NCBI GenBank assembly: GCA_947442095.1
Contig: CANEVG010000017.1
Coordinates: 1 to 19,684, forward strand
Direction: 5' to 3'
DNA from: Sphingomonadaceae bacterium
Lineage (GTDB): Bacteria > Pseudomonadota > Alphaproteobacteria > Sphingomonadales > Sphingomonadaceae
Length of the DNA stretch: 19,684 nucleotides
Shown piece by piece: positions 1 through 6,944 of this stretch; position 1 is the stretch's first letter, and each line of letters begins with the position of its first letter. The translations under genes were made by a program, and so were the position numbers. Below the pieces are notes generated by a model. The model saw nothing but the letters and a program-made list of their open reading frames with translations, did no database searches and was not told the DNA's origin.

Positions 1-942
1 GACAGGATCAGGCACCGCGCCGGTGATTGGCAGCGCCTGATCGGGGCTCGTCCCCCAAGTCACCATCGGCGCAATCGTGGCGGCATCCAGCATGACTTCG
101 CGGTCGAACCGCGCCTCGGGATCGCTGGCGAGTTGGCTCCACGCCTCCCAGCCCCGCGCCAGCATCGCCGCCCCCGGCGCGCGCGAACGGCCTGCGATCG
201 CCGTGAGCACCACCGCATCGGGTGCAATCAGCGCGACCCGCGCGCCGCATTCCACCGCCATGTTGCACAAGGTCATGCGCCCCTCAATGCCCAGCGCGCG
301 CACCGCCTCCCCGGCAAATTCCAGCGCATGGCCATGCGCGCCTGCCGCGCCGATCTGGCGGATCACCGCCATGACCATGTCCTTGGCCGTCGTCCCCAGC
401 GGCAGCGCCCCATTCGCAGTCACGCGCATCGTCTTGAGCCGGGTATAGGGCAAGCACTGCGTCGCCAAGAGATGCTCTATATCCGAGGTGCCGATACCGA
501 AGCCGACCGACCCGAACGCGCCGTAAGTCGTCGTGTGGCTGTCGCCCGCTGCAAACACCATCCCCGGCAGCACCCAGCCGAGATCGGGCAGCACGACATG
601 TTCGATCCCCTGCAGTGCATGGAACACATCGAACATCTCGAACCCGAAATCGCGGGCATTGCGCGCAAAGTAATCGATCTGCGCCTGTGCGTTGGTGTCT
701 TCGACCGGCCCTTCCCGGTCCGGCGCGGTCGAATTGACATGATCGACCACGCCCAGCGCCGCGCGTGGCCGCCAAACCGTGCGCCCCGCCGCGCGCAAGC
801 CGCTGAATGCCTGCGGGCTGGTGTATTCATTCAGCACCGTGCGGTCGACATAGAGCAGCAGCCGCTCGCCCGGCCCCTGCACGTCGTTCAGCGCGCAGAC
901 CCGGTGCCGGTCGATGATCTTGTCATAGAGCGTCTTGGGCAC
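1..942 (-). CDS. 3-isopropylmalate dehydratase (LeuC/aconitase-family) large subunit, partial
   Basis: Translation of the minus strand from GTG at 942 gives 314 residues and then leaves the window, so about one third of a normal LeuC (about 420-470 aa) is missing. It begins MPKTLYDKIIDRHRV and carries YVDRTVLNEYTSPQAF, the substrate-loop motif GDSHTTTYGAFG, GIGTSDIEHLLATQ, EGRMTLCNM and, at the edge, TWGTSP. These are the landmarks of the LeuC/aconitase dehydratase fold. The three cysteines that bind the [4Fe-4S] cluster lie C-terminal to TWGTSP and are outside the window. GTG at 948 is an equally possible start. The gene begins 16 bases after the permease stop, so it is probably co-transcribed with permease and gntR. 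It differs noticeably from E. coli LeuC, and its place in an amine cluster makes a catabolic paralogue (hydro-lyase of another hydroxy-diacid) plausible. A small subunit (LeuD-like) would be expected just outside the left edge. Confidence 0.85.
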   Translation of the reverse strand, partial: MPKTLYDKIIDRHRVCALNDVQGPGERLLLYVDRTVLNEYTSPQAFSGLRAAGRTVWRPRAALGVVDHVNSTAPDREGPVEDTNAQAQIDYFARNARDFGFEMFDVFHALQGIEHVVLPDLGWVLPGMVFAAGDSHTTTYGAFGSVGFGIGTSDIEHLLATQCLPYTRLKTMRVTANGALPLGTTAKDMVMAVIRQIGAAGAHGHALEFAGEAVRALGIEGRMTLCNMAVECGARVALIAPDAVVLTAIAGRSRAPGAAMLARGWEAWSQLASDPEARFDREVMLDAATIAPMVTWGTSPDQALPITGAVPDPV

Positions 943-958
943 AGCCACCCAGCCCAGC

Positions 959-2326
959 CTAGGCCGCCGAAGCCGCGCGGCGCGAACGCTGCCACCCACC
1001 CAGCAGCAGCGGCACGAAACCGAGCAGCAGCCCGCCGATCCCGATGGTGAGCACGATCGGGCTGAACGTGGGGATCGTATAGGCGGCAACACCGGCCATG
1101 AACGTCCCGCCCACGAACGGGAACACCACTTGCGTCGCCGCCGCACGGAGGTCGGTCTTCAGTAGCCCGCGGAAATGCCATGCGCAGGCAAAGCCCGTCA
1201 GCCCCATGTAGAAGCAGATCTGCAGGCCAATCGCCTCGATCGAGCTTTCAAGGATCGAGGCGACCGAGGGCATGTAGGACGAGGAAAACAAGAGCACCAT
1301 GCCAAAGCCCCAGATCACCAGCGTGGCAGCCCAGGGCGTCTGCCATTCGGGATGCACCACGGCGTAACGGGAGTGGAGCACGCCTGCACGGGACATCGAG
1401 AACATGCTGCGGCTGAACTGCAGGATCTGTGTCTCGATCGCGCCCACCGTGCTCAGCACTGTCGCCAGCACCACCAGATAGCTCCACGGCGCCGGGAATA
1501 TCTTGGCTGAAATGGCATAGAGCACATTGGTGTTGGCCTTGGCGATCTCATCCCCAGAGAGCGAGATCAGCACCACTGTCATCAGCACCACGAAGAACAC
1601 GATCAGGTTGATCATCGCCCAGAACGCGCCCGAGGAGGCGTCTTCCGGTTCGGTCTCCTCGCCGAGGTTCATCGTGACGTCCCAGCCCCAGTAGAAGAAC
1701 ACCGCGACGATCGCCCCGTCGGCGAACGACTTCATCGTGAACGCCCCCGGCGTGATCCATTCCAGCGACGGCGCATGCGCCGGTTTGGCGCCGAACATGT
1801 AGACCGCCGCGCCGAGCAGCGTGAAAATGATCACCGCCTCCATCACTGTCACGATCACCTGCGCGGTGCTGGCATGCTTGATGCCGCGCAGCACGATGGC
1901 GGTCACCACGGTCAGCCAGATCGCCGCGACGCTGGTTACCAGCGGGGTGTTCTCCACCTGATCGGGGGCAAACAGCAGCAAGGTGGCGGTTGCCGCGGGC
2001 AGCGTGGCGGAGACCATGAACACCGCCGAGGCGACCATCAGCCCCCACCCGGCAAAGAACCCCCAGGTGGGCCCGAACACCTTGCCCACCCATGCAAACG
2101 CCGCGCCCGCATCGGGCATAACGCGGTTGAGGCTGGCAAAGGCGAACATGATGCCGAGCATGATGATCCCGCTGTAAAGCAGGCTACCCACCGAAAGGCC
2201 TCCGATCGACGCGTAGATCGTGCCGGTGGTGACCGCGACGGTGAAAGCGGGCGAAGTGCCCGCGATGCCCATGATGGTCGATTCCAATGCGCTGAGCGCG
2301 CCTTTAGCCAGACTGTGCTCTGTCAC
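959..2326 (-). CDS. APC-superfamily amino acid/amine permease
   Basis: The protein of 455 aa (start GTG 2326) is very hydrophobic, with about twelve membrane segments, and has no signal peptide. The N-terminal stretch with GIAGTSPAFTVAV matches the unwound first helix of APC transporters. Later features are PDAGAAFAWVGKVFGP, the cytoplasmic loop EETEPEDASSGAFWAM and HPEWQTPWAAT before helix 9; the last two are characteristic of amino acid/polyamine/organocation permeases. The role inferred is inner-membrane uptake of the amine or amino acid handled by the neighbouring ligase and oxidase; the substrate cannot be read from the sequence. I preferred GTG 2326 because it has a G-rich ribosome-binding site about ten bases upstream and gives a normal N terminus. 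GTG 2383 would add 19 unlikely residues. It follows gntR by 75 bases and leads into the LeuC-like gene after 16 bases, so the three form a likely operon. Confidence 0.88.
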   Translation of the reverse strand: MTEHSLAKGALSALESTIMGIAGTSPAFTVAVTTGTIYASIGGLSVGSLLYSGIIMLGIMFAFASLNRVMPDAGAAFAWVGKVFGPTWGFFAGWGLMVASAVFMVSATLPAATATLLLFAPDQVENTPLVTSVAAIWLTVVTAIVLRGIKHASTAQVIVTVMEAVIIFTLLGAAVYMFGAKPAHAPSLEWITPGAFTMKSFADGAIVAVFFYWGWDVTMNLGEETEPEDASSGAFWAMINLIVFFVVLMTVVLISLSGDEIAKANTNVLYAISAKIFPAPWSYLVVLATVLSTVGAIETQILQFSRSMFSMSRAGVLHSRYAVVHPEWQTPWAATLVIWGFGMVLLFSSSYMPSVASILESSIEAIGLQICFYMGLTGFACAWHFRGLLKTDLRAAATQVVFPFVGGTFMAGVAAYTIPTFSPIVLTIGIGGLLLGFVPLLLGGWQRSRRAASAA

Positions 2327-2401
2327 TTGCGCAACGCCCCCTGCTTGAACCGGCCCGCCCCGCCAGGCGAAAGCGCATCTCACGCCGCAATGCGGCGCAG
2401 G

Positions 2402-3115
2402 TCAAGCGTTCCCGGCAGAAACCGCCGAACGCCGCGCCTCGCTGCGGATCAAGGTGCTGCCGATATGCGAGATGCCATCGCGAATGTCCGCCTCGATCGC
2501 GATCCTGAGCGCCATGGTGTCGCGCAGGCGCAGCGCGGTCAGCGCCTCATGGTGCCGGTCGACGGCATAGTGCGTGTCGCTGCTCATGATCGCGCGACGC
2601 AGGAACGGGCCGACTTGCAGCCACAGCGATTCGATCAGCGGCAGGAAAGTCGATCGCCCCGCCGCGCCATAAAGGCAGGCGTGAAACGCGAAGTTGGCCC
2701 CGATCCATACGTCGTAATCACGCACCGCTTCAGCACGGGTGATCGCAGCGTCCAGTTCGGCCATCTCAGCGATGATTGCCTCGGTAACGTAAGGCATGGC
2801 CCGCTCGGCCGCCTCCGCCTCCAGCACCACGCGCGCGGCGATCAGGTCGTTGAACCGCTCGATGGTCATGGGCGGAATCCGTACGCGGCGATTGTCCTGC
2901 AGTTCCACCGCGCGCTCGGCCACAAGCTGGCGCAGCGCCTCGCGCACCGGCATGGCGCTGACGTCCAGCTCCTCCGCCAGCCCCCGGATGGTCAGCGACT
3001 GGCCCGGCTCGATCCGGCCCAGCATGATGTTACGGCGCAGGCGGCTCAGCACTTGCGCTTGCAAGGTGCGCGGATCACCCATGATGCGCGCCTCACCGAA
3101 ATCGCCGTAGTCCAT
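2402..3115 (-). CDS. GntR-family transcriptional regulator with FCD domain
   Basis: The 237-aa product has an N-terminal winged helix-turn-helix (about residues 17-80; LQAQVLSRLRRNIMLGRIEPG, then the recognition region DVSAMPVREALRQL). A C-terminal all-helical FCD ligand-binding domain follows (about 90-215), with the conserved ANFAFHACLY and HHEALTAL histidine motifs that usually coordinate a metal and the effector. This is the FadR/VanR subgroup, mostly repressors of catabolic operons released by a pathway metabolite. Start ATG 3115 has AGGGACAGG upstream; ATG 3082 is a possible shorter start. It diverges from the glutamine-synthetase-like gene and leads the permease operon. Two palindromes reading TGTGATCACA or nearly so lie in the divergent intergenic space, and two more upstream of puuB. 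They are its likely binding sites, which would make it autoregulated. Ligand unknown. Confidence 0.9.
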   Translation of the reverse strand: MDYGDFGEARIMGDPRTLQAQVLSRLRRNIMLGRIEPGQSLTIRGLAEELDVSAMPVREALRQLVAERAVELQDNRRVRIPPMTIERFNDLIAARVVLEAEAAERAMPYVTEAIIAEMAELDAAITRAEAVRDYDVWIGANFAFHACLYGAAGRSTFLPLIESLWLQVGPFLRRAIMSSDTHYAVDRHHEALTALRLRDTMALRIAIEADIRDGISHIGSTLIRSEARRSAVSAGNA

Positions 3116-3150
3116 CGCCTGTCCCTGCGCTCTTGTTACCGGCTGCGCCA

Positions 3151-3166
3151 ATATGTGATCACAAAT
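3151..3166. promoter_or_regulatory. Operator 1, probable GntR binding site
   Basis: The core TGTGATCACA at 3154-3163 is a perfect 10-bp palindrome, and two further outer base pairs also match (ATA and AAT flanks). It lies 39 bases upstream of the gntR start codon. The same core recurs near 3261, 8301 and 8366. Confidence 0.65.
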
Positions 3167-3260
3167 AGCCGGTCCCAGACGCCGGGTCCAGCATGCGTCC
3201 AGCAGATGGGGCCAGTGCACGGGGCCAAGATGCGTTGACTCCCCGCGCTCCGCCTCACTA

Positions 3261-3270
3261 TGTGATCACG
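3261..3270. promoter_or_regulatory. Operator 2, probable GntR binding site
   Basis: TGTGATCACG matches the palindrome at nine of ten positions. It overlaps the predicted -10 hexamer of the rightward ligase/PLP-enzyme/kinase operon, which fits repression by steric block. Confidence 0.6.
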
Positions 3271-3312
3271 AATTTGCCGCAAAACCTGGCGGCCTTGGAC
3301 GATCCGAAACCC

Positions 3313-4704
3313 ATGACCACGCCTGCAAATCATATGGCCGAGCCTGCCGAGGCCGAAGCCTTCCTCGCAGCCAATCCCGAAATCGCGTTTGTCGAGGTGA
3401 TCTTCACAGCGCTTTCGGGCGTCGCCCGCGGCAAGCGCGTGCGCCGCAGCGAGCTGGCGACGATCTATGAGACCGGCCGCCTGTTTCCCAGCACGATGCT
3501 GGTGGCGGACGTGACCGGGCAGGACTGCGAGGACACCGGCCTTGTCTGGGGCACCGGCGATCCCGACTATCTGCTCCGTCCTGTACCCGGCACTCTGGTA
3601 AAGGCCCCGTGGCTGGGCGATGATGTCGCGCAAGTGCTCACCTCGATGTACTATCTCGATGGCACCCCCTGCGAACTCGATCCGCGCCATGTGCTGCGCG
3701 GAGTGGTGGACCGCTTCGCCGCGCTTGGCCTGACGCCCGTCGTCGCCTGTGAGATCGAGTACTATCTCGTCGATGCCTTGCGCGGCCCTCGCGGCGAAGT
3801 GCGCCTTGCAGGCGCGCCCGCTACCGGGGTCGTGCCCCACAACATCGACGTGTTCAGTCTGCGCGACGTTCAAGACTTCGCTCCGTTCTTCAAGGAACTT
3901 TGGCGGCAGGCCGATGTGCAGGGCATCCCGCTCGAAGCCGTGATCGCCGAATATGCCGCAGGGCAGGTCGAACTCACCCTCCACCACCGCCCCGATGCCC
4001 TGCGGGCCGGAGACGAAGCGCAGATGTACAAGCGCCTCGCCAAGGGCGTCGCCGTGTCGCAAGGTATGGAGGCGACGTTCATGGCCAAGCCGTTCAGCCA
4101 TTCTGCGGGCAGTTCGATGCACCTCCACTTCAGCATGGCGGGCGCGGACGGCAAGAACGTATTCACCAGCGAAGACCCGGAAGGCACCGAGCAGATGCGC
4201 CACGCCATCGGCGGCCTGCGCGAAACGCAGGCGGAAGCCTTCGGCATCTTCGCGCCGAACGCCAATTCCTACCGCCGCTTCCGCGCCAATTCCTATGCCC
4301 CCACCGCGCCGATCTGGGGCGTGAACAACCGCTCGGTCAGCTTGCGCGTCCCCGCAGGCCCGCCCGCCTCGCGCCATGTCGAGCACCGCTTCGCCGGCGC
4401 GGACGCCAACCCCTACCTCGCGCTCGCCGCGATGCTGGCAGGTGTGCACCACGGCATGGTCAACCAGATCGACCCCGGCCCGGCCGTGGTCGGCGATGGC
4501 TATAAGGCAGCGGCGGACAGCCCCTTTCAGGTGCCCGGCAACTGGTATGCCGCGATCGACGCACTGGAAAGTTCCGCCATCATGCGCGACTATCTCGGCT
4601 CGCGCTTCGTCGACATGTACTGCGCGGTGAAGCGCACCGAACAGGACCGCTTCTTCAGCGAGGTCACCGCGCTAGACTATGACTGGTACCTCAAAAACGC
4701 CTGA
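3313..4704 (+). CDS. Glutamine synthetase family ligase, PuuA-like (gamma-glutamyl-amine synthetase)
   Basis: The 463-aa protein has the glutamine synthetase fold: an N-terminal beta-Grasp domain (about 20-115) and a C-terminal catalytic domain. Metal-site acidic residues are visible in CEIEYYL (E147, E149) and GQVELTLHH (E220). The nucleotide loop AGSSMHLHFS holds H270, and the substrate arginines lie in the RFRANSYAPTAPIWG and HVEHRFAGADANPYLALA stretches. It has the length of E. coli PuuA (472 aa) and lacks the adenylylation loop of housekeeping GlnA. The family ligates glutamate to an amine using ATP. With the PuuB-type oxidase nearby, the product is probably a gamma-glutamyl amide that the oxidase uses. 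Putrescine is the classical substrate, but ethanolamine, isopropylamine or other amines are used by relatives, so the substrate is open. ATG 3313 was chosen (ATG 3334 possible). Its end overlaps the next gene by 26 bases. Confidence 0.87.
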   Translation: MTTPANHMAEPAEAEAFLAANPEIAFVEVIFTALSGVARGKRVRRSELATIYETGRLFPSTMLVADVTGQDCEDTGLVWGTGDPDYLLRPVPGTLVKAPWLGDDVAQVLTSMYYLDGTPCELDPRHVLRGVVDRFAALGLTPVVACEIEYYLVDALRGPRGEVRLAGAPATGVVPHNIDVFSLRDVQDFAPFFKELWRQADVQGIPLEAVIAEYAAGQVELTLHHRPDALRAGDEAQMYKRLAKGVAVSQGMEATFMAKPFSHSAGSSMHLHFSMAGADGKNVFTSEDPEGTEQMRHAIGGLRETQAEAFGIFAPNANSYRRFRANSYAPTAPIWGVNNRSVSLRVPAGPPASRHVEHRFAGADANPYLALAAMLAGVHHGMVNQIDPGPAVVGDGYKAAADSPFQVPGNWYAAIDALESSAIMRDYLGSRFVDMYCAVKRTEQDRFFSEVTALDYDWYLKNA

Positions 4705-5983
4705 CGATCTTGTCGCGCGCCGAGAGCTTGCTTTCGGCAAGGGCGCGAAGCTGTTCTACGACACCCCGCTGCACCTCGTGCGCGGCGAGGGCGCGCATCT
4801 GTTCGATGCCCAGGGCCGCCGCTATGTCGACATGTATAACAACGTCGCCTCGGTCGGCCACGCGCACCCGAAGATCGTGGAGGCGATGGCCGCCCAGCAG
4901 GCCACGCTCAACACCCACAGCCGCTACCTCAGCGAACCCGCCATTGCGCTGGCCGAACGCCTGACCAGCCTCCAGCGCGTGACCGAAAGCGCGATCTTCA
5001 GCTGCTCCGGCACCGAAGCAATCGAAGTCGCGATCCGCATCGCGCGCATCGCCACCGGCGCACAAGGCGTGGTCTGCACGAACCACACCTACCACGGCAA
5101 CAACACGCTGGTCGGAGCGATGACCGGCCTCTCCGCCGATGACAAGCGCCACGCTGATTTGCGCTCGATCCCCTTTCCCGAAACGCTGCGCCCAATGGCA
5201 CCCGGCCTCACCGGCGAAGCCCTCGCCGATGCCTATGTGACGCGGCTCATCGCCGCCATCGAGGACCTCAAGGCCAGCGGCGCAGGGTTTGCCGCGCTGA
5301 TCCTCTGCCCGATCCTCGCCAACGAGGGCCTGCCCGATATCCCCGCAACCTTCATGGCCAAGGCCGCTGCGGCTGTGCACGCGGCGGGCGGCCTCGTCAT
5401 CGCCGATGAAGTGCAGGCCGGCTATGGCCGCACCGGCCAGTGGTGGGGCTATGATGCGGTCGGCCTCGTGCCCGACATCGTCGTCACCGGCAAACCGATG
5501 GGCGCTGGCCTCCCGCTCGCCGCCACCACCGCAAAGCGCGATCTGGTGGAACGGTTCCGCGCCGAAACGCGCTATTTCAACACCTTCGCTGCAAGCCCGC
5601 TGCAAGGCGCGGTCGGCCTTGCGGTGATCGAGGTGCTCGAATCCGAAGGCATGATCGAGAATGCGCGCGATCTCGGCGCGGAGCTCAAGGCCACGCTCAG
5701 GCAACGGCTTGGCCACTGGCCGGGCCTTGTCGATGTGCGCGGCCTCGGCCTGTTCCTCGCCGCCGAATTTGTCGATGCAGAGGGCGAGCCCGATACGGCG
5801 CAGGCTTTCGATCTGGTCTGCCGCTTGCGGCACAAAGGCTTCCTCACTTCAATCGACGGGGCGTTCAACAACACGGTCAAAATGCGCCCTCCGCTGGCGC
5901 TCCAGCGCGAAGATGCGCTCGCATTCCTCGATGCGTTCGACAAGGTCGTAGCGGAGCGGGCCGCGGCCGAACGCCATGCCTGA
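4679..5983 (+). CDS. Class III PLP-dependent aminotransferase / phospho-lyase-like enzyme
   Basis: The 434-aa protein is a fold-type I, class III PLP enzyme. The phosphate-binding motif SCSGTEAIEVAIR, the ring-contacting D243 in ADEVQAGYGRTG and the Schiff-base lysine K272 in TGKPMGAGLP are all present, so it should be active. The N-terminal part (YDTPLHLVRGEGAHLFDA, NNVASVGHAHP, LNTHSRYL) resembles the AGXT2-like subgroup more than GabT/PuuE. That subgroup includes ethanolamine-phosphate and 5-phosphohydroxylysine phospho-lyases, which in bacteria are often fused to or beside an APH-type kinase. The next gene here is exactly such a kinase, overlapping by eight bases. Two roles are possible: transaminating an amine-derived product, or releasing phosphate and ammonia from a phosphorylated amino-alcohol. 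I favour the second moderately. The start overlaps the ligase gene by 26 bases, implying translational coupling. Confidence 0.85.
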   Translation: MTGTSKTPDDLVARRELAFGKGAKLFYDTPLHLVRGEGAHLFDAQGRRYVDMYNNVASVGHAHPKIVEAMAAQQATLNTHSRYLSEPAIALAERLTSLQRVTESAIFSCSGTEAIEVAIRIARIATGAQGVVCTNHTYHGNNTLVGAMTGLSADDKRHADLRSIPFPETLRPMAPGLTGEALADAYVTRLIAAIEDLKASGAGFAALILCPILANEGLPDIPATFMAKAAAAVHAAGGLVIADEVQAGYGRTGQWWGYDAVGLVPDIVVTGKPMGAGLPLAATTAKRDLVERFRAETRYFNTFAASPLQGAVGLAVIEVLESEGMIENARDLGAELKATLRQRLGHWPGLVDVRGLGLFLAAEFVDAEGEPDTAQAFDLVCRLRHKGFLTSIDGAFNNTVKMRPPLALQREDALAFLDAFDKVVAERAAAERHA

Positions 5984-6944
5984 AATCGAGGCCTATCTCC
6001 CCGCCGCCCACGCCGCGCTGGCAGCCTTTGGCATGGCTTCCGCGCAGCTGAAGCCGATCTCCAAGACGGAGAACGCCGTCTTCCGCGTGACGGACGCGGC
6101 CGGCGCGGTCTTTGCGCTGCGCCTCCACCGACCCGGCTATCACCCCCGCGCTGCGCTCGATTCCGAACGCCTGCTGACAGCCATGCTCGCAGAGAAGGGC
6201 CTGATCGTCCCCACTGGCCAGCGCGCCACGAATGGCGATTGGTACGTCGCGGCCGAAACCCCCGATCCCGAAGGCTGGCGCCATGCAGGGCTCACCGTGT
6301 GGCACGCAGGCGAAACCCTCCAGAGCCGCATCGGCGATGATCGCGGCCCCGCCACAAGGGGCTGGTTCGAACGCGCGGGCAGCCTGCTGGCCGAACTTCA
6401 CACGCACACCGCAAACTGGACTCCGCCCGCAGGCTTCGTCCGCCACCGCCTCGATGCCGACGGTCTGGTGGGCAAAACCCCGTTCTGGGGCCGGTTTTGG
6501 GAGGCCAGTTGCCTCAACGCCGAAGAACAGAAGCTCCTGAGCGAGGCCCGCGAACTCGTCCGCGCCCGCCTGATCGAACTCAGGGCGCCCTTCAGCCTGA
6601 TCCACGCCGATGCGCATGCAGGCAACATTCTCATTAGCGGCGACCGGCTTGGCCTCATCGATTTCGACGATTGCGCCTGGGGCTGGCATGCGTTCGACAT
6701 GGCCGTCAGCTTGCGCAGCGCGTGGGGCGAACCCGGCTTCGATGGCCTGAGGGAGCGCTTCCTGACCGGCTACGAAGCACGCCGCGCGCTACCCACAGGC
6801 ATACTGAAACAGCTCGATCTGTTCCTGCTGGTGCGCGCGCTCACGCTCGTCAGTTGGTGCGCAATGCGGCCCGAGGTGGTAGGTGACGACTGGAAGCCGG
6901 ATCTTCTGGACGACATCCGGCTAGCCATGGCAGCCGTCGGCTAG
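5976..6944 (+). CDS. APH-family phosphotransferase (small-molecule kinase)
   Basis: The 322-aa protein has the aminoglycoside-phosphotransferase/choline-kinase fold. The catalytic loop reads LIHADAHAGNIL (H210, D212 as base, N217 for metal), followed by the metal-binding LIDFDDCAWG (D229, D231). The N-lobe has AVFALRLHRP, where the ATP-contacting basic residue appears to be R in place of the usual lysine. Relatives phosphorylate hydroxylysine, ethanolamine, choline, homoserine or protein serine (SrkA). Placement directly after a phospho-lyase-like PLP enzyme suggests it makes that enzyme's phosphorylated substrate. An antibiotic-resistance role is unlikely in this context. ATG 5976 overlaps the upstream stop by eight bases. 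Its TAG stop lies within the same CTAG as the stop of the convergent puuB gene. Confidence 0.83.
   Translation: MPEIEAYLPAAHAALAAFGMASAQLKPISKTENAVFRVTDAAGAVFALRLHRPGYHPRAALDSERLLTAMLAEKGLIVPTGQRATNGDWYVAAETPDPEGWRHAGLTVWHAGETLQSRIGDDRGPATRGWFERAGSLLAELHTHTANWTPPAGFVRHRLDADGLVGKTPFWGRFWEASCLNAEEQKLLSEARELVRARLIELRAPFSLIHADAHAGNILISGDRLGLIDFDDCAWGWHAFDMAVSLRSAWGEPGFDGLRERFLTGYEARRALPTGILKQLDLFLLVRALTLVSWCAMRPEVVGDDWKPDLLDDIRLAMAAVG

Larger units (their letters stand above)
3116..3312. promoter_or_regulatory. Divergent promoter region between gntR and the ligase operon
   Basis: These 197 bases separate two divergent genes. For the rightward operon there is a sigma70-like promoter: TTGACT at 3235-3240, an 18-base spacer, and TATGTG at 3259-3264. 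The second operator overlaps that -10, so a bound regulator would block polymerase. For gntR the leftward promoter is less clear; CTGGAC and CTATTT spaced by 17 bases lie just beside the first operator. The promoter calls come from reading by eye and have not been tested. Confidence 0.55.

Noticed and set aside
1775..3238. Long plus-strand open frame (487 codons) opposite the permease and gntR.
   Set aside because: It is antisense to two well-supported genes, is His/Arg/Gly-rich with no recognisable domain, and is typical of GC-rich shadow frames.
3136..4452. Long minus-strand open frame (438 codons) opposite the ligase gene.
   Set aside because: The plus strand encodes a clear glutamine-synthetase fold; the antisense product has no family features.
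4691..5833. Minus-strand frame of 380 codons opposite the PLP enzyme.
   Set aside because: Shadow of a gene with all PLP motifs; no ribosome-binding site or domain on the minus strand.
5976..6944. Aminoglycoside resistance gene.
   Set aside because: Only the general APH fold is present. Context (overlap with a phospho-lyase-like enzyme in an amine operon) points to a metabolic kinase.
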